Origin: Planctomycetaceae bacterium
GTDB lineage: Bacteria > Planctomycetota > Planctomycetia > Planctomycetales > Planctomycetaceae
Length of the DNA: 64,000 bases
Assembly (NCBI GenBank): GCA_021732995.1
Contig: JAKFWA010000004.1
Span: 1-64,000 of the forward strand
Direction: 5' to 3'
Both the position numbers and the translations under genes were made by a program. Positions 1-8,201 of this stretch are shown in pieces. Positions within the stretch are counted from its first letter, which is position 1. The number at the start of each line of letters is the position of its first letter. The notes below the pieces were generated by a model. The model had not been told where the DNA came from. It did not search any database and worked only from the letters and a program-made list of their open reading frames with translations.

Positions 1-90
1 TTCGAATACATTGAAGTGTTCTACAATCGAGTCCGTCGGCACTCGGCATTGGGCTACCTGTCACCAGCCCAGTTCGCCAAAGCCGTTTAA
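1..90 (+). CDS. IS3-family transposase (OrfB), C-terminal end
   Basis: Frame 1 is open from the first base and ends in TAA at 88-90, giving 29 codons of a protein that starts outside the window. The residues contain YNRVRRHSALGYLSP, the highly conserved tail of the DDE integrase domain in IS3-family OrfB transposases, just after the catalytic glutamate region. The enzyme cuts and joins the element ends during transposition. Activity cannot be judged from this fragment. Confidence 0.9.
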   Translation, partial: FEYIEVFYNRVRRHSALGYLSPAQFAKAV

Positions 91-127
91 TCCTAACCCG
101 AGCGCCCGCAAAACGTGGGCAAGTCCA
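1..127 (+). mobile_element. Right end of an IS3-family insertion sequence
   Basis: Only the 3' part of the element is inside the window. It holds the last codons of the transposase and then about 37 bases ending in a G/C-rich block and the sequence GGGCAAGTCCA, which resembles the terminal inverted repeats of IS3-family elements. I place the end at about position 127 because the downstream reading frame changes from IS-derived to native regulator codons there. The left end and any target-site duplication lie outside the window, so completeness cannot be judged. Confidence 0.7.
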
Positions 128-357
128 GTGCTTAGTCCTTGACATCGAGGGCATGAAGCCTCAATCCAATCCAAGATACCAGTCTTCGGATCTCCTGTTC
201 TCAGCCTCCATCGCACGCTGCGACCTATCTTGACACCACATGGCAAGAGGCCTTCTTCACGGTGCCGCCAGATCGTTGCTCTACTGAGGGTCGTGATCTG
301 AGCCAACTCTTTAACGTCGATGAGGCGAACAAGATCGACAGTTGAGGTGCTAATCAT
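61..357 (-). CDS. AlpA-like helix-turn-helix regulator, C-terminus replaced by IS sequence
   Basis: The protein (98 aa from the ATG at 357) carries a MerR/AlpA-type winged helix: LIDVKELAQITTLSRATIWRH gives the recognition helices and VKIGRSVRWR the wing. Such proteins control or assist excision of integrated elements, or act as small DNA-binding regulators. An upstream ATG at 375 is in frame, but 357 is preferred: GAGG lies just upstream and the previous gene stops at 359, leaving a one-base gap. Codons after about position 126 are read from the IS right end, so roughly the last 20 residues (LAHVLRALG onward) are not native. The conserved HTH is intact, so DNA binding may survive. Confidence 0.72.
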   Translation of the reverse strand: MISTSTVDLVRLIDVKELAQITTLSRATIWRHREEGLLPCGVKIGRSVRWRLRTGDPKTGILDWIEASCPRCQGLSTGLAHVLRALGLGLNGFGELGW

Positions 358-358
358 G

Positions 359-655
359 CTACACCTCTTCTTCATAGACGAATGTTACGTGGTGCCAGTT
401 TTGGCCGCTTTCGATAGTTGTTTTGATCGCTACGGGCCATCGCCACAATGGTATTCCATGTGGGTCGTAAGGACCTGAGACTATGACTTCGAGAGAGTTG
501 CTCTGATCGAGTGTCGGCAGTTCTGTTCCTACCAGCGGTTGACTTGGATCGGGATCGTGGATGACACCGGCACTACGCTGCTTTCGCGGAGCTCGAACGG
601 CTCGTTTGGTGTCTGTTTGTGATGGACGTTTTTTGGTTTCTTGCGACCGAGGCAT
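359..655 (-). CDS. Hypothetical protein upstream of the AlpA-like gene
   Basis: A 98-residue product I do not recognise. The first 30 residues are rich in Lys and Arg (KKRPSQ, RAPRKQRS), suggesting nucleic-acid contact or an unstructured tail. The rest is mixed, with PLWRWPVAIKTTIESG near the end. The stop is one base from the AlpA start, so the two are probably co-transcribed. It could be an accessory protein of the same integrated element. No signal peptide or membrane segment is visible. Confidence 0.5.
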   Translation of the reverse strand: MPRSQETKKRPSQTDTKRAVRAPRKQRSAGVIHDPDPSQPLVGTELPTLDQSNSLEVIVSGPYDPHGIPLWRWPVAIKTTIESGQNWHHVTFVYEEEV

Positions 656-686
656 CTGATTTTCCCTAAATTGAGGTCATATTGAA

Positions 687-703
687 CAACACGACTTGTG
701 TTG
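687..703. promoter_or_regulatory. Small inverted repeat between two minus-strand genes
   Basis: CAACAC and GTGTTG are separated by five bases (6-bp arms). It lies upstream of the 98-aa gene starting at 655 and downstream of the gene ending at 772. It could be an operator for the neighbouring HTH regulator or a weak hairpin; nothing in the sequence decides between them. Confidence 0.25.
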
Positions 704-771
704 AGCAGCACGACCCCAAGATAGGAAAACACCCTGGACCGAATCTGGACCGACCGAGAAGATTCTCTGTC

Positions 772-1992
772 CTACTCTTGTCCTACTTTTGTCCACACTA
801 GCCAAACTTCGTCGTCATTCTTGTGACAGCTCCAGGCATGAGTCTTTGCACGCATGACGAAGTCTTCATTCAAGCGATCTATGTTCTTTTGAAGTGCGCC
901 ACTCGTAACCGGTTCGTCCCAAACACTCGAAAGGGCTGTTTGTTTACGAGCCCGCATGTCTGGGCACCCAAACAGGAATACGAAAAGTTCCTTAGGCTTG
1001 CGCCGCGCCTTATCGAAAAACGCCTTGAGCTCGCCGTTACGAAGGCGCCTGAAGGGTTCTATATCGGATGCACTCAGAAAACGGCCTTCCAACTCTGTTA
1101 GCTCCGTGTCGAGTGCAGCTGATGCTGGTGAACTCATGGTCCCGTTTCTTGCCGCAGCATCGGCAGTGTCTGGTCCCAAAATCGTTAAAGACTGCTTGGC
1201 GTCGATGGGTGGTTTGTCTGGATGGTCTTTCGTTCCATCCACAATCGCGGAAGATACAGAATTGTCGATGCTCTGTGAGATCAGAGGACCGCTTGTGCCC
1301 TTCTGAAGTGGCACACTTCCGGCCCAACTCGGCCAAACAGTATTCGGGCCAGTAACACGGGGTGCTTCAGTTGTGAGGCCGCAGTCTTCAAGAGTCTCTG
1401 ACGCAAGCACATATTGATCCTGCGCCCAAAAGACATAGTCTTCGCTCTGGAGAAAACGAATCGAGTTGAGGTCAACAGGACGCGACCAGAACATGATGTT
1501 CAGGAACCGACTTGTTGGTGGGAGACGGCTGATTTCCTCACCAAAGGGGAAGTTGCTGATGAAGTCGCGGGACAGTGCGGCACCCGCCCTATGGCAGAGA
1601 TCTAAGAAACGCTCCGAAGCAGCCACCTCCACCCTTGATGACTTGTCGACAATGCAGATTACCTGGAGATGTCTATACGTTCCGGCCATGATTTGGTCGC
1701 CAAGGTCGCAACTTATTGGTCGCAGATCGTGAGCCCCTAGAATCCTCTCAAAGACCTTCTTGTGGGCGTCAAAGGACGGAAGGATTACTTGGCCGTATAG
1801 CTCATAGGTGTAGGACGCGGCAGAACCCTGACTAGCTTGTTGATGATCGTCTAATGAAAATATCCCACGGACTTCGAACTTTCCGGGTTCGCACAGCAAG
1901 AGGTTTCTACAAAACTTTCGGTCGTAATTCAGAAACGCCTCATGAAGTTTCTCAAAGGTCCGAATTCGATCTTGATCAAGCTGACTAGCCAT
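772..1992 (-). CDS. Hypothetical protein, 406 aa
   Basis: A long open frame with normal coding composition that I cannot assign to a family. It has no signal peptide or membrane segment, so it is probably cytoplasmic. Residues 1-220 look like a globular domain with aromatic-rich strands. Residues about 225-300 are Ser/Ala/Pro/Asp-rich and look like a linker. The last 100 residues (ELKAFFDKARRKPKELFVFLF to the end) could form a winged-helix-like domain, judged only from the helix-helix-strand pattern around SSVWDEPVTSGALQKNIDRL. The preceding 78-aa frame overlaps its start by 8 bases, so they may form a pair. Its position beside an IS end and AlpA gene suggests accessory DNA. Confidence 0.6.
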   Translation of the reverse strand: MASQLDQDRIRTFEKLHEAFLNYDRKFCRNLLLCEPGKFEVRGIFSLDDHQQASQGSAASYTYELYGQVILPSFDAHKKVFERILGAHDLRPISCDLGDQIMAGTYRHLQVICIVDKSSRVEVAASERFLDLCHRAGAALSRDFISNFPFGEEISRLPPTSRFLNIMFWSRPVDLNSIRFLQSEDYVFWAQDQYVLASETLEDCGLTTEAPRVTGPNTVWPSWAGSVPLQKGTSGPLISQSIDNSVSSAIVDGTKDHPDKPPIDAKQSLTILGPDTADAAARNGTMSSPASAALDTELTELEGRFLSASDIEPFRRLRNGELKAFFDKARRKPKELFVFLFGCPDMRARKQTALSSVWDEPVTSGALQKNIDRLNEDFVMRAKTHAWSCHKNDDEVWLVWTKVGQE

Positions 1993-2221
1993 TTGTTGGG
2001 TCCATGATCATCGGCAACTTTTGCGGTTCATCTGTCAATACCCCGTCGATGGCGGATATCCCAGATGCCAGAGCCGCTCGGTAGTGAGCTCTGGCAATAT
2101 AAGTGCGACCTGACGATTCGATTGAAGCCCCGCGCGGCCAGACCACTTGGATCGGGGCTCCAGGGATGCCTGAAACTAGCATGGTGCTACCTTCAAAGAC
2201 CAAATTCGTCGAAACCGGCAT
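1985..2221 (-). CDS. Hypothetical small protein, 78 aa
   Basis: A short frame whose stop overlaps the start of the 406-aa gene by eight bases, a spacing typical of translationally coupled genes. The product has no recognised motif; the first half is strand-like (MLVSGIPGAPIQVVWPRGA). It could be a real partner or a chance frame: length and coupling favour it, lack of a family argues against. Confidence 0.4.
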   Translation of the reverse strand: MPVSTNLVFEGSTMLVSGIPGAPIQVVWPRGASIESSGRTYIARAHYRAALASGISAIDGVLTDEPQKLPMIMDPTNG

Positions 2222-2774
2222 TAGCGGAAATCTAGTCAGGTTGTCTGCGGCAAGGAAGAATTGGCGAGCCCATCAGCCTAAAAGAGGGCAAGCTCAAATC
2301 GAAGCGCGCGAGAATCGTCCAGGTCTACGCTTTGCCTCTATATATGCGGTCGCACAAAGGAGCCGTATGTATTGACCTTTCGCGGCGGAGGCACCTGAGG
2401 TTAGGACGCCGGACGAGATAGTTTGAAGCCTCTTTTTCGACATCTGTAAGCGTGGGATGGCGAATACACATCTCAATTTGCCTGTTCGACGACCCGCCAC
2501 ATCGATTTTGGCCAACGTCGTCGAGACCAAGAGCCATGCCAACTGACCGACAGGGTAACGCCCGATGTAAGAATACATCTCTCATTTGGAGATCAGAGTG
2601 CTCGGCTCACCAGTCGTGACGGCAGCAAATACATCACTCATTTGCGCAGCGCTTGCGGTCGGATCACCTGGCTACGGCCTCCACCAAGCCGCAACTCGCA
2701 GATTTAGCCCGAGTACTTCATGGGGTAGTGCGCTCACTATGGCTCTGGCCCAACCAACGTCGAGCAGCAGGAAG
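2222..2774. other. No convincing gene
   Basis: Frames of 80-95 codons exist on both strands, overlapping each other and with unlikely compositions (Arg/Ser/Cys-rich). None has a motif I recognise. It may be decayed coding sequence between the accessory genes on the left and the restriction locus on the right. Confidence 0.4.
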
Positions 2775-3158
2775 CTATGCCTTCGGACTTTGCAGAGCAC
2801 TGATCAGATCTGTGGCCAGCTCTTCGTCCAGGCAGTTCTCAAATCGTCCCGTCGCCGCGTTGATGCCCAGGTCTGCTAAAACGTTTGGCGGAACCTCGGT
2901 CGGCTTGGGGATGGCGAGTTTCACTCGGACCTGAAACGGGAACTTGCCGCCCCACATCTTGGGGACCAAGTTCTTGCCACCGTTGCACGTGGCCAGCCAC
3001 AGCCCAAGTAGGCCCCCGATCTCGTAGTGATGCAGCAGGAGATAGTCCCCCGTCTTGATCTCCAGAGGCCAAGGTTTGTTGGAGCCGAACAAACTCTTCT
3101 CCATGCAGTCCATGTAGGTCGTGCTGCTGCACTCGAAGAAGAAGGCTCTTGCGGGCAT
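2775..3158 (-). CDS. DCD-domain-like protein (PUA-like fold), bacterial
   Basis: The first 85 of 127 residues follow the pattern of the DCD (Development and Cell Death) domain known mainly from plants: an opening AFFFECSSTTY, a Cys and an LFGSNKPWPL loop, GDYLLLHHY, a Gly-rich LLGLWLATCNGG turn, then MWGGKFPFQVRVK. DCD belongs to the PUA-like superfamily with the EVE, YTH and ASCH domains, which often read modified bases or RNA. The C-terminal 40 residues are helical and unassigned. The gene is last in the minus-strand run hsdR, metallopeptidase, DCD (79-base gap), so a role in recognising nucleic acid within the restriction locus is an inference. Family call is from pattern memory, not a search. 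Confidence 0.7.
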   Translation of the reverse strand: MPARAFFFECSSTTYMDCMEKSLFGSNKPWPLEIKTGDYLLLHHYEIGGLLGLWLATCNGGKNLVPKMWGGKFPFQVRVKLAIPKPTEVPPNVLADLGINAATGRFENCLDEELATDLISALQSPKA

Positions 3159-3237
3159 TGATGGCTCACGGTTTGTTGAGACAGGTAGTGACTACAGCCT
3201 TTGTTAGCTGAGTCTCGATGGCTTTGACGAGTCCGAG

Positions 3238-3954
3238 TCAGTCTTTCCATGCCTCTGCTGTCAGCGGCAAGTCGTTGAGTTCTGCACGGGCTTCACGCCA
3301 CGACGGGAAATATTTGTCGAGAACAGCGATGAATCGCTCGTTGTGGGTTGGTTCAAGCAGATGAGCCATCTCATGGACGATCACGTATTCGAGAAGCTCC
3401 TTGGGCTTCTTCGCAAGCTCAGTGTTGAGTCGAATGTTGCCAACCCTGTGATTGCAACTGCCCCACTTCGTTTTCATGCGTTGTACGAAGAACCGGTTCA
3501 CGGTTACTCCCATCAGCCGTTCCCACTTCGCAACTAAGGGCGGAACGGCAACTTTGACCTGCTGCCGATACCAGTCTTCCAGAACAACCCTCTTCCTTTC
3601 CTCACTTGATCCAGGGCGAACTTGCAAGACGAGCTTGCGGTGACTGAGCTCCACGTTCGGTGCGCCGTCTCTCTCGTCTAACGTCAGCAGATACCGCTTC
3701 CCCCAAACGTAATGGCTTTCTCGCTCCAGGTATTCTCGGGGAGTTTCCCGTTCCTGTGATTGCATCTTCTTTTGCTGCTGACGAATCCAGCCGATCTTGG
3801 AGATTGCGAATGCTCGGATGACGTCCAAGTTCATCCGCAATGGAGCGGAGATCCTCACCCTACCCGTTGGGGGGTTAACGCTGAGGTGGACGTTCTTGAT
3901 GTTTTTGAAAGCGACATCCAGCACCATGTCGCCCAGCGTGATCTGCGGAACCAT
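3238..3954 (-). CDS. YgjP/DUF45-type zinc metallopeptidase
   Basis: The protein (238 aa) has the DUF45 signature: MKTKWGSC at about residues 160-167, then VIVHEMAHLLEPTHNERF, where HEMAH (194-198) supplies two zinc ligands and the catalytic glutamate and the following His/Glu region the rest. Family members are small cytoplasmic metallopeptidases, fold-related to SprT/WLM, and are commonly found next to type I restriction genes. Their substrate is not established. Its ATG overlaps the hsdR stop (TAATG), so it is translated after hsdR. A regulatory cleavage of restriction subunits is conceivable but unproven. Confidence 0.88.
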   Translation of the reverse strand: MVPQITLGDMVLDVAFKNIKNVHLSVNPPTGRVRISAPLRMNLDVIRAFAISKIGWIRQQQKKMQSQERETPREYLERESHYVWGKRYLLTLDERDGAPNVELSHRKLVLQVRPGSSEERKRVVLEDWYRQQVKVAVPPLVAKWERLMGVTVNRFFVQRMKTKWGSCNHRVGNIRLNTELAKKPKELLEYVIVHEMAHLLEPTHNERFIAVLDKYFPSWREARAELNDLPLTAEAWKD

Positions 3955-6900
3955 TAGTATTCGCGATGCTTCTCGATGATAAGAAAGATTCGCTCGACTT
4001 CATCCCCGTTCTGGAGGATGTCAAAGAGCGCTCCCTTAACGACCAACTCCCTCGCTCGAACTCCGCGCCAGCCATCGGGTCGAGCTGCCTTTACGGACTC
4101 GTCAATCTGGATTGCCAGTGCTTCATTCTGCCCCAGATTGTTGTAGAGAGCACGTCTACCGGGCGTGTTGAGCAGCTCCGGCGTGCTGTCGGCCCGTCCA
4201 GATTGGACACTTTTGGCGATGAGAGCGATCCGCTTCAGGTATTGCTCGTAGTCAATCCGCTTGGCTCGTAGGTCGGCAATGATCTGATCGAGCAACAACG
4301 ACATCTTGTCGTAGAACGCTGGATCGTTGAGATGGTCCTTAATGATCTTGCTGCGGACGTTGTTCGCAATCGTCTCGGCAATCGCATCTTGATTGCCTTT
4401 GATGCCATCAGGCAGGCTGTTGATCGCATTCGCGATGCCGGTCTTGAGAATCAGCTCCAAGAGAGGGATGTCATCGAAGGGCGAGATCTTTCGTGGCTCT
4501 GCGGCATTGATGTACGTGTCGATGAGATGCCGCATGTCGGCTTCGTAAGCTTTCAGATCGATGGTCTCACCACTGGCTTTGCGAATGAGGTCGCGTAGCT
4601 TCACGTAGTGGTCGAGTTCTTTCTTGATCCGAGTAATGTCGGCAGGGGTGTAACCAGCCCCTTCCAATTCATCTGCGATGTTGGCATAGGCACGAACCAG
4701 GCTTGCAGTTGCTTTGTACAAGCCTGTTCGTTGCGGCTCACGATTCTTGAGATCTTCAGGAACTTCAGTGTTACCGCAGAAGTAATGAATGTGCTCCAAC
4801 TCACCCTTGGGTGGATTCACGGGCTCACACATCAGAGCCAAGGCTTCCAAGGCATTGTCGAGCCGTTCGCGTCCCTTCAGCAGTCGGTCTTCAAGCAAGA
4901 CATCGGGACTTACGCCGCCATCGCTGTGATCAAGCTCTGAGGTGTAGACAGCAATCGCATTCTCGACCTTCTTGAACAGGTCTTTGTAGTCAACGATGTA
5001 GCCGAACTCCTTGTCTTCGCCGTCCAGTCGATTTGTGCGGCAGATGGCTTGGAACAAGCCGTGGTCCTGCATGCTCTTGTCGATGTAGAGGCAGGTGCAA
5101 CTCGGAACGTCGAAGCCAGTCAGCAGCTTGTCCACAACGATCAGCAACTTCATGTTGGCTGGTTGTTCCTTAAACAGCTTCTTGACGTTGTCCTCGTAGG
5201 TCTCGGTTGGAGATTTGTTCGACGCAGCGGCCACGTCTTTCAACAATGCCGTGTAGGTGTTGTAAATGAATTCCTTGTCGGTTTCTGTATTTGCTCCGGT
5301 GTCTTCTTCAGTGATGTCTTTGGTCTGAGGGTTGTAAGACGTTACGACCGCACACATTCCCTTGAATGACGTCTTCTGAAACAGCTCGAAGTACTTACAG
5401 GCTTCGTAAATGCTGGAGGCGACCAAGATGGCATTGCCTCGGTCGTTGTTGAGACGTGGTCGGACACTGAAGTCGAAGACAATGTCTTGCACCACGCGCT
5501 CCATGCGGGAGCGAGAGCTGAGAACGTTCTGCATGGTGCCCCACTTCTCTCGCAGGGCTGCTTTTTGCCAATCGTTCAGAGCCTTCGTTTTGGCGTCAAA
5601 CCAGGCATCGATCTTGTCTTGAGATCCAAGCTGTTGATCGATGTCACGAGCTTCATAGATGAGGTCTAGCACCACCTCGTCTTGGACGGCCTCGCTGAAC
5701 TTGTAGGTGTGAATGTAGTTGCCGAAGACCTCGCGGCTCGTCTGATGGTCCTGCTTCAACAGCGGCGTTCCCGTAAACCCCACGAAGACTGCTGCGGGCA
5801 TCATAGCCTTCATGGTGCGGTGCAGCTTGCCGCTCTGCGTGCGGTGGCACTCATCAACAAACACGAAAAGTTCGCCGACAGATTGGCATGGTTGGGATTG
5901 GAGTTCCTTGATGAACTCTTCGAAGTTCTTCACGTCTTTCTTGCCAAACTTATGCACCAACGAGCACATCAACCTTGGCTTTGACTGGCCGAGCAATCCC
6001 ATCAAGTCGCGTCCGCTGCTGGTCCGAGTGATCGTCTCGCCTGCTTCCTTGAAGACGCCTTCGATCTGTTTGTCTAACTCGTCGCGGTCAGTGACGATTA
6101 ACACTCGGCCATTCGGCTTGTTCTCCAAGATCCACTTCGCCAGCAGCACCATGACGATGCTTTTGCCGCTGCCTTGTGTGTGCCAGATGATGCCGCCCTG
6201 GTAGGCGTTCACGTGTTCTTGAGCGGCCTTGATGCCGAAGTACTGATGCACTCGCGGCAGCTTCTTCACGCCACCATCAAACAGCACAAAGTCGTAGATC
6301 AGTTCGAGCAAGCGCTCTTTGGCGCACATCTTCAGCAAGTACTTATCGAGCTTAAACCGACTGTTATCGGACTCGTCTTCCTTCCAGGTGAGGAAGTACT
6401 TCTCGCCTGTCTTAATGGTACCGTACTTCAGACCCTCAGAATCGTTGCCTGCGAAGATGAACTGGACCGTGCTGTAGAACCACTCGTTGAACTCAGGTTG
6501 TTGATTGGAGATGCTCTGACGGATGCCGTCTCCAATGTCCCTGCGGCTGTTCTTCAGTTCGATCACACCAACCGCGATGCCATTCAGATAGAGCACCAAG
6601 TCAGGACGACGCTCGTGATTGCCCGAGAGCGTTACTTCTTCGGCAATCGCTAGCTGATTCAGCGATCTGAAGCGCCAATCCACGAGATGAACCGTCACGG
6701 TAGCCTTACCGGCTTCCTCTTTGACGGGCACGCCATAGCGGAGCAGTTCGTAAACCGCCTTGTTGTTGTCGTAAAGGCTGCGATTTGGGTTCCTCGCCTC
6801 AGTCATCAACTTATCAATCGCTCGGCTGATCACAGAGTACGTGTAGCCCATCCTGACCAGATACTCGGTCAACAGCTCGACGTCGATGTTGCTGTTGTTA

Positions 6901-7004
6901 GGTCGGTCTGACCAATCGCCGAGGTATTGATATCCGAGTTCCTTTCGAAACAGGGCAATGACTCGATCCTGAGTGGCTCGCTCTTTCTGACCCACATTGC
7001 TCAT
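3954..7004 (-). CDS. hsdR: Type I restriction enzyme, R (translocase/endonuclease) subunit
   Basis: At 1,016 aa this is a full-length HsdR. The N-terminal PD-(D/E)XK nuclease is visible as RPDLVLYLNGIAVGVIELK (D135, E149, K151). The SF2 motor follows: Walker A QGSGKS (277-282), Walker B VFVDECHR, motif III GFTGTPLL, motif V LLTGFDVPSCTCLYIDK and motif VI QAICRTNR. The C-terminal part is helical and would dock on the methylase core. The subunit translocates DNA using ATP and cuts it far from an unmodified site. It is separated from hsdM/hsdS by the toxin-antitoxin pair and a nuclease gene, and starts 232 bases from the divergent antitoxin gene. All motifs look intact. Confidence 0.96.
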   Translation of the reverse strand: MSNVGQKERATQDRVIALFRKELGYQYLGDWSDRPNNSNIDVELLTEYLVRMGYTYSVISRAIDKLMTEARNPNRSLYDNNKAVYELLRYGVPVKEEAGKATVTVHLVDWRFRSLNQLAIAEEVTLSGNHERRPDLVLYLNGIAVGVIELKNSRRDIGDGIRQSISNQQPEFNEWFYSTVQFIFAGNDSEGLKYGTIKTGEKYFLTWKEDESDNSRFKLDKYLLKMCAKERLLELIYDFVLFDGGVKKLPRVHQYFGIKAAQEHVNAYQGGIIWHTQGSGKSIVMVLLAKWILENKPNGRVLIVTDRDELDKQIEGVFKEAGETITRTSSGRDLMGLLGQSKPRLMCSLVHKFGKKDVKNFEEFIKELQSQPCQSVGELFVFVDECHRTQSGKLHRTMKAMMPAAVFVGFTGTPLLKQDHQTSREVFGNYIHTYKFSEAVQDEVVLDLIYEARDIDQQLGSQDKIDAWFDAKTKALNDWQKAALREKWGTMQNVLSSRSRMERVVQDIVFDFSVRPRLNNDRGNAILVASSIYEACKYFELFQKTSFKGMCAVVTSYNPQTKDITEEDTGANTETDKEFIYNTYTALLKDVAAASNKSPTETYEDNVKKLFKEQPANMKLLIVVDKLLTGFDVPSCTCLYIDKSMQDHGLFQAICRTNRLDGEDKEFGYIVDYKDLFKKVENAIAVYTSELDHSDGGVSPDVLLEDRLLKGRERLDNALEALALMCEPVNPPKGELEHIHYFCGNTEVPEDLKNREPQRTGLYKATASLVRAYANIADELEGAGYTPADITRIKKELDHYVKLRDLIRKASGETIDLKAYEADMRHLIDTYINAAEPRKISPFDDIPLLELILKTGIANAINSLPDGIKGNQDAIAETIANNVRSKIIKDHLNDPAFYDKMSLLLDQIIADLRAKRIDYEQYLKRIALIAKSVQSGRADSTPELLNTPGRRALYNNLGQNEALAIQIDESVKAARPDGWRGVRARELVVKGALFDILQNGDEVERIFLIIEKHREY

Positions 7005-7236
7005 GGTGGCCCGCTGAATTCGTAAACGGAGTTGAACAGCAGTCTCGGCGTCATTGTCTTTACAGATTCAGACCTCACTCGTGGGCAGGAACGTATTCGA
7101 GCTGTTCATGCTGAGCAAACGGAGAGTGATTGCCTTCATAGCAGTTCGGGCAGCACTTGGGACTTTGCAGCCACATTGCCGGTGCCCTGCTCCTTCCGTA
7201 ACATTCTTTTGGTGGTCAAATTGGCGAGGTAGTGCG

Positions 7237-7815
7237 ATGGATCAAAATGAAAAATGCGATCGGCTCATTGAGGCGGCAAGTGCCGTGTTGAATGCCGCTC
7301 CAAATCGTCGACTCAATGTGGTCGTTCTCAACAAGGCCCTCTTCTATCTGGACTTGGCCTCGCTGCGGGATCGTGCTGCGACCATCACAGGCAACACCTA
7401 CATCGCCATTCAACAAGGACCGGTGGTCGCGAGGTATCCGCAACGTCTCATCGGTCAACTTGAAGCTCGTGGGCTTGGGAAGCAGATCAGCGAATGGAAC
7501 GGTGCCAAGCCGATCTTCCTGGAAACGTACCCTGAACATTTCAAGTTTATTGATGCTGATGCCATGAGCTTGGTATCCGCCGTGACAGCCTTCTTTTCCG
7601 ATGCCACGTCACGCCAAGCCTCAGACTACTCACATGAAAATCCTGGCTGGCAGTTGGCTTGGAATGAGTACCTCAGGACCAACAAGCCATCAGCCATCAA
7701 CATGCACGTCGCGTTGCAACAGATCGTGGAAGACGATCCGTGGATGGACCTGCCGCTGATGAATGATGATGAGATCCTGGCCGCTGCGGATGCTGGAGTC
7801 GGAGTGGACTGGTAA
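7237..7815 (+). CDS. Panacea-domain (DUF4065) antitoxin
   Basis: The product (192 aa) matches the Panacea fold: LNKALFYLDLASLRD near residue 31, then ITGNTYIAIQQGPVVARYP, and the late signature YSHENPGWQLAW (131-142). Panacea domains are known as general antitoxin modules that neutralise many unrelated toxins, and are related to the SocA proteolytic adaptor. The ATG at 7237 is chosen over the frame's earlier start at 7054 because GCGAGG lies just upstream and the conserved domain begins right after it. The stop overlaps the next ATG (TAATG), coupling it to the toxin. Autoregulation is common in such pairs but no operator was identified. Confidence 0.88.
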   Translation: MDQNEKCDRLIEAASAVLNAAPNRRLNVVVLNKALFYLDLASLRDRAATITGNTYIAIQQGPVVARYPQRLIGQLEARGLGKQISEWNGAKPIFLETYPEHFKFIDADAMSLVSAVTAFFSDATSRQASDYSHENPGWQLAWNEYLRTNKPSAINMHVALQQIVEDDPWMDLPLMNDDEILAAADAGVGVDW

Positions 7816-8189
7816 TGCACTACGCGCCGGAAGACGGAAAGTGGCAGGTTGCTGAGCAGGCTGTGCTCTTGTCTGAGTTGCGAGAGCGGATGACGGCGGA
7901 AGAGTACGAGCAGAACAAGCAGGCTCTGAAGGTGTTCCTCTGCGGTTATTTTTCGACCGGCGATTGCCGTAACTCTCAGGGGAGTTCCATCTCTCCCATG
8001 AAGGCATCGCCCCAGGGTGGCAAGGTGTTGAAGGTGCGGTGGGCTTATCCGGGTTGTGGGAAGAGTGGCAGCTTGCGGCTGGTGGTTGTGGCCTACTGCG
8101 ACCAATTGAGGGTTCACATTGCTCAAGCGTTTGATCGACGTGAAGACCCCACAGATGACGATGTTCGGGATGCCGTAAACGATCTCTAA
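7815..8189 (+). CDS. RelE/HigB-like toxin paired with the Panacea antitoxin
   Basis: A 124-residue protein whose last 55 residues fit the RelE/ParE toxin core: VLKVRWAYPGCGKSGSLRLV corresponds to the strand-loop-strand K.RW..PG.GK.GG.R of HigB2-type toxins, and AQAFDRREDPTDDDV to the terminal YAKNE...LT segment. The first 50 residues (ELRERMTAEEYEQNKQ) are helical. Proteins of this fold usually cleave ribosome-bound mRNA or poison gyrase. One-base overlap with the antitoxin gene supports a toxin-antitoxin operon. The usual GGxR is here GSLR, so activity is uncertain. It sits inside the restriction locus on the opposite strand, where it could penalise loss of the locus. Confidence 0.72.
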   Translation: MHYAPEDGKWQVAEQAVLLSELRERMTAEEYEQNKQALKVFLCGYFSTGDCRNSQGSSISPMKASPQGGKVLKVRWAYPGCGKSGSLRLVVVAYCDQLRVHIAQAFDRREDPTDDDVRDAVNDL

Positions 8190-8201
8190 CCGCTGCTGTG
8201 C

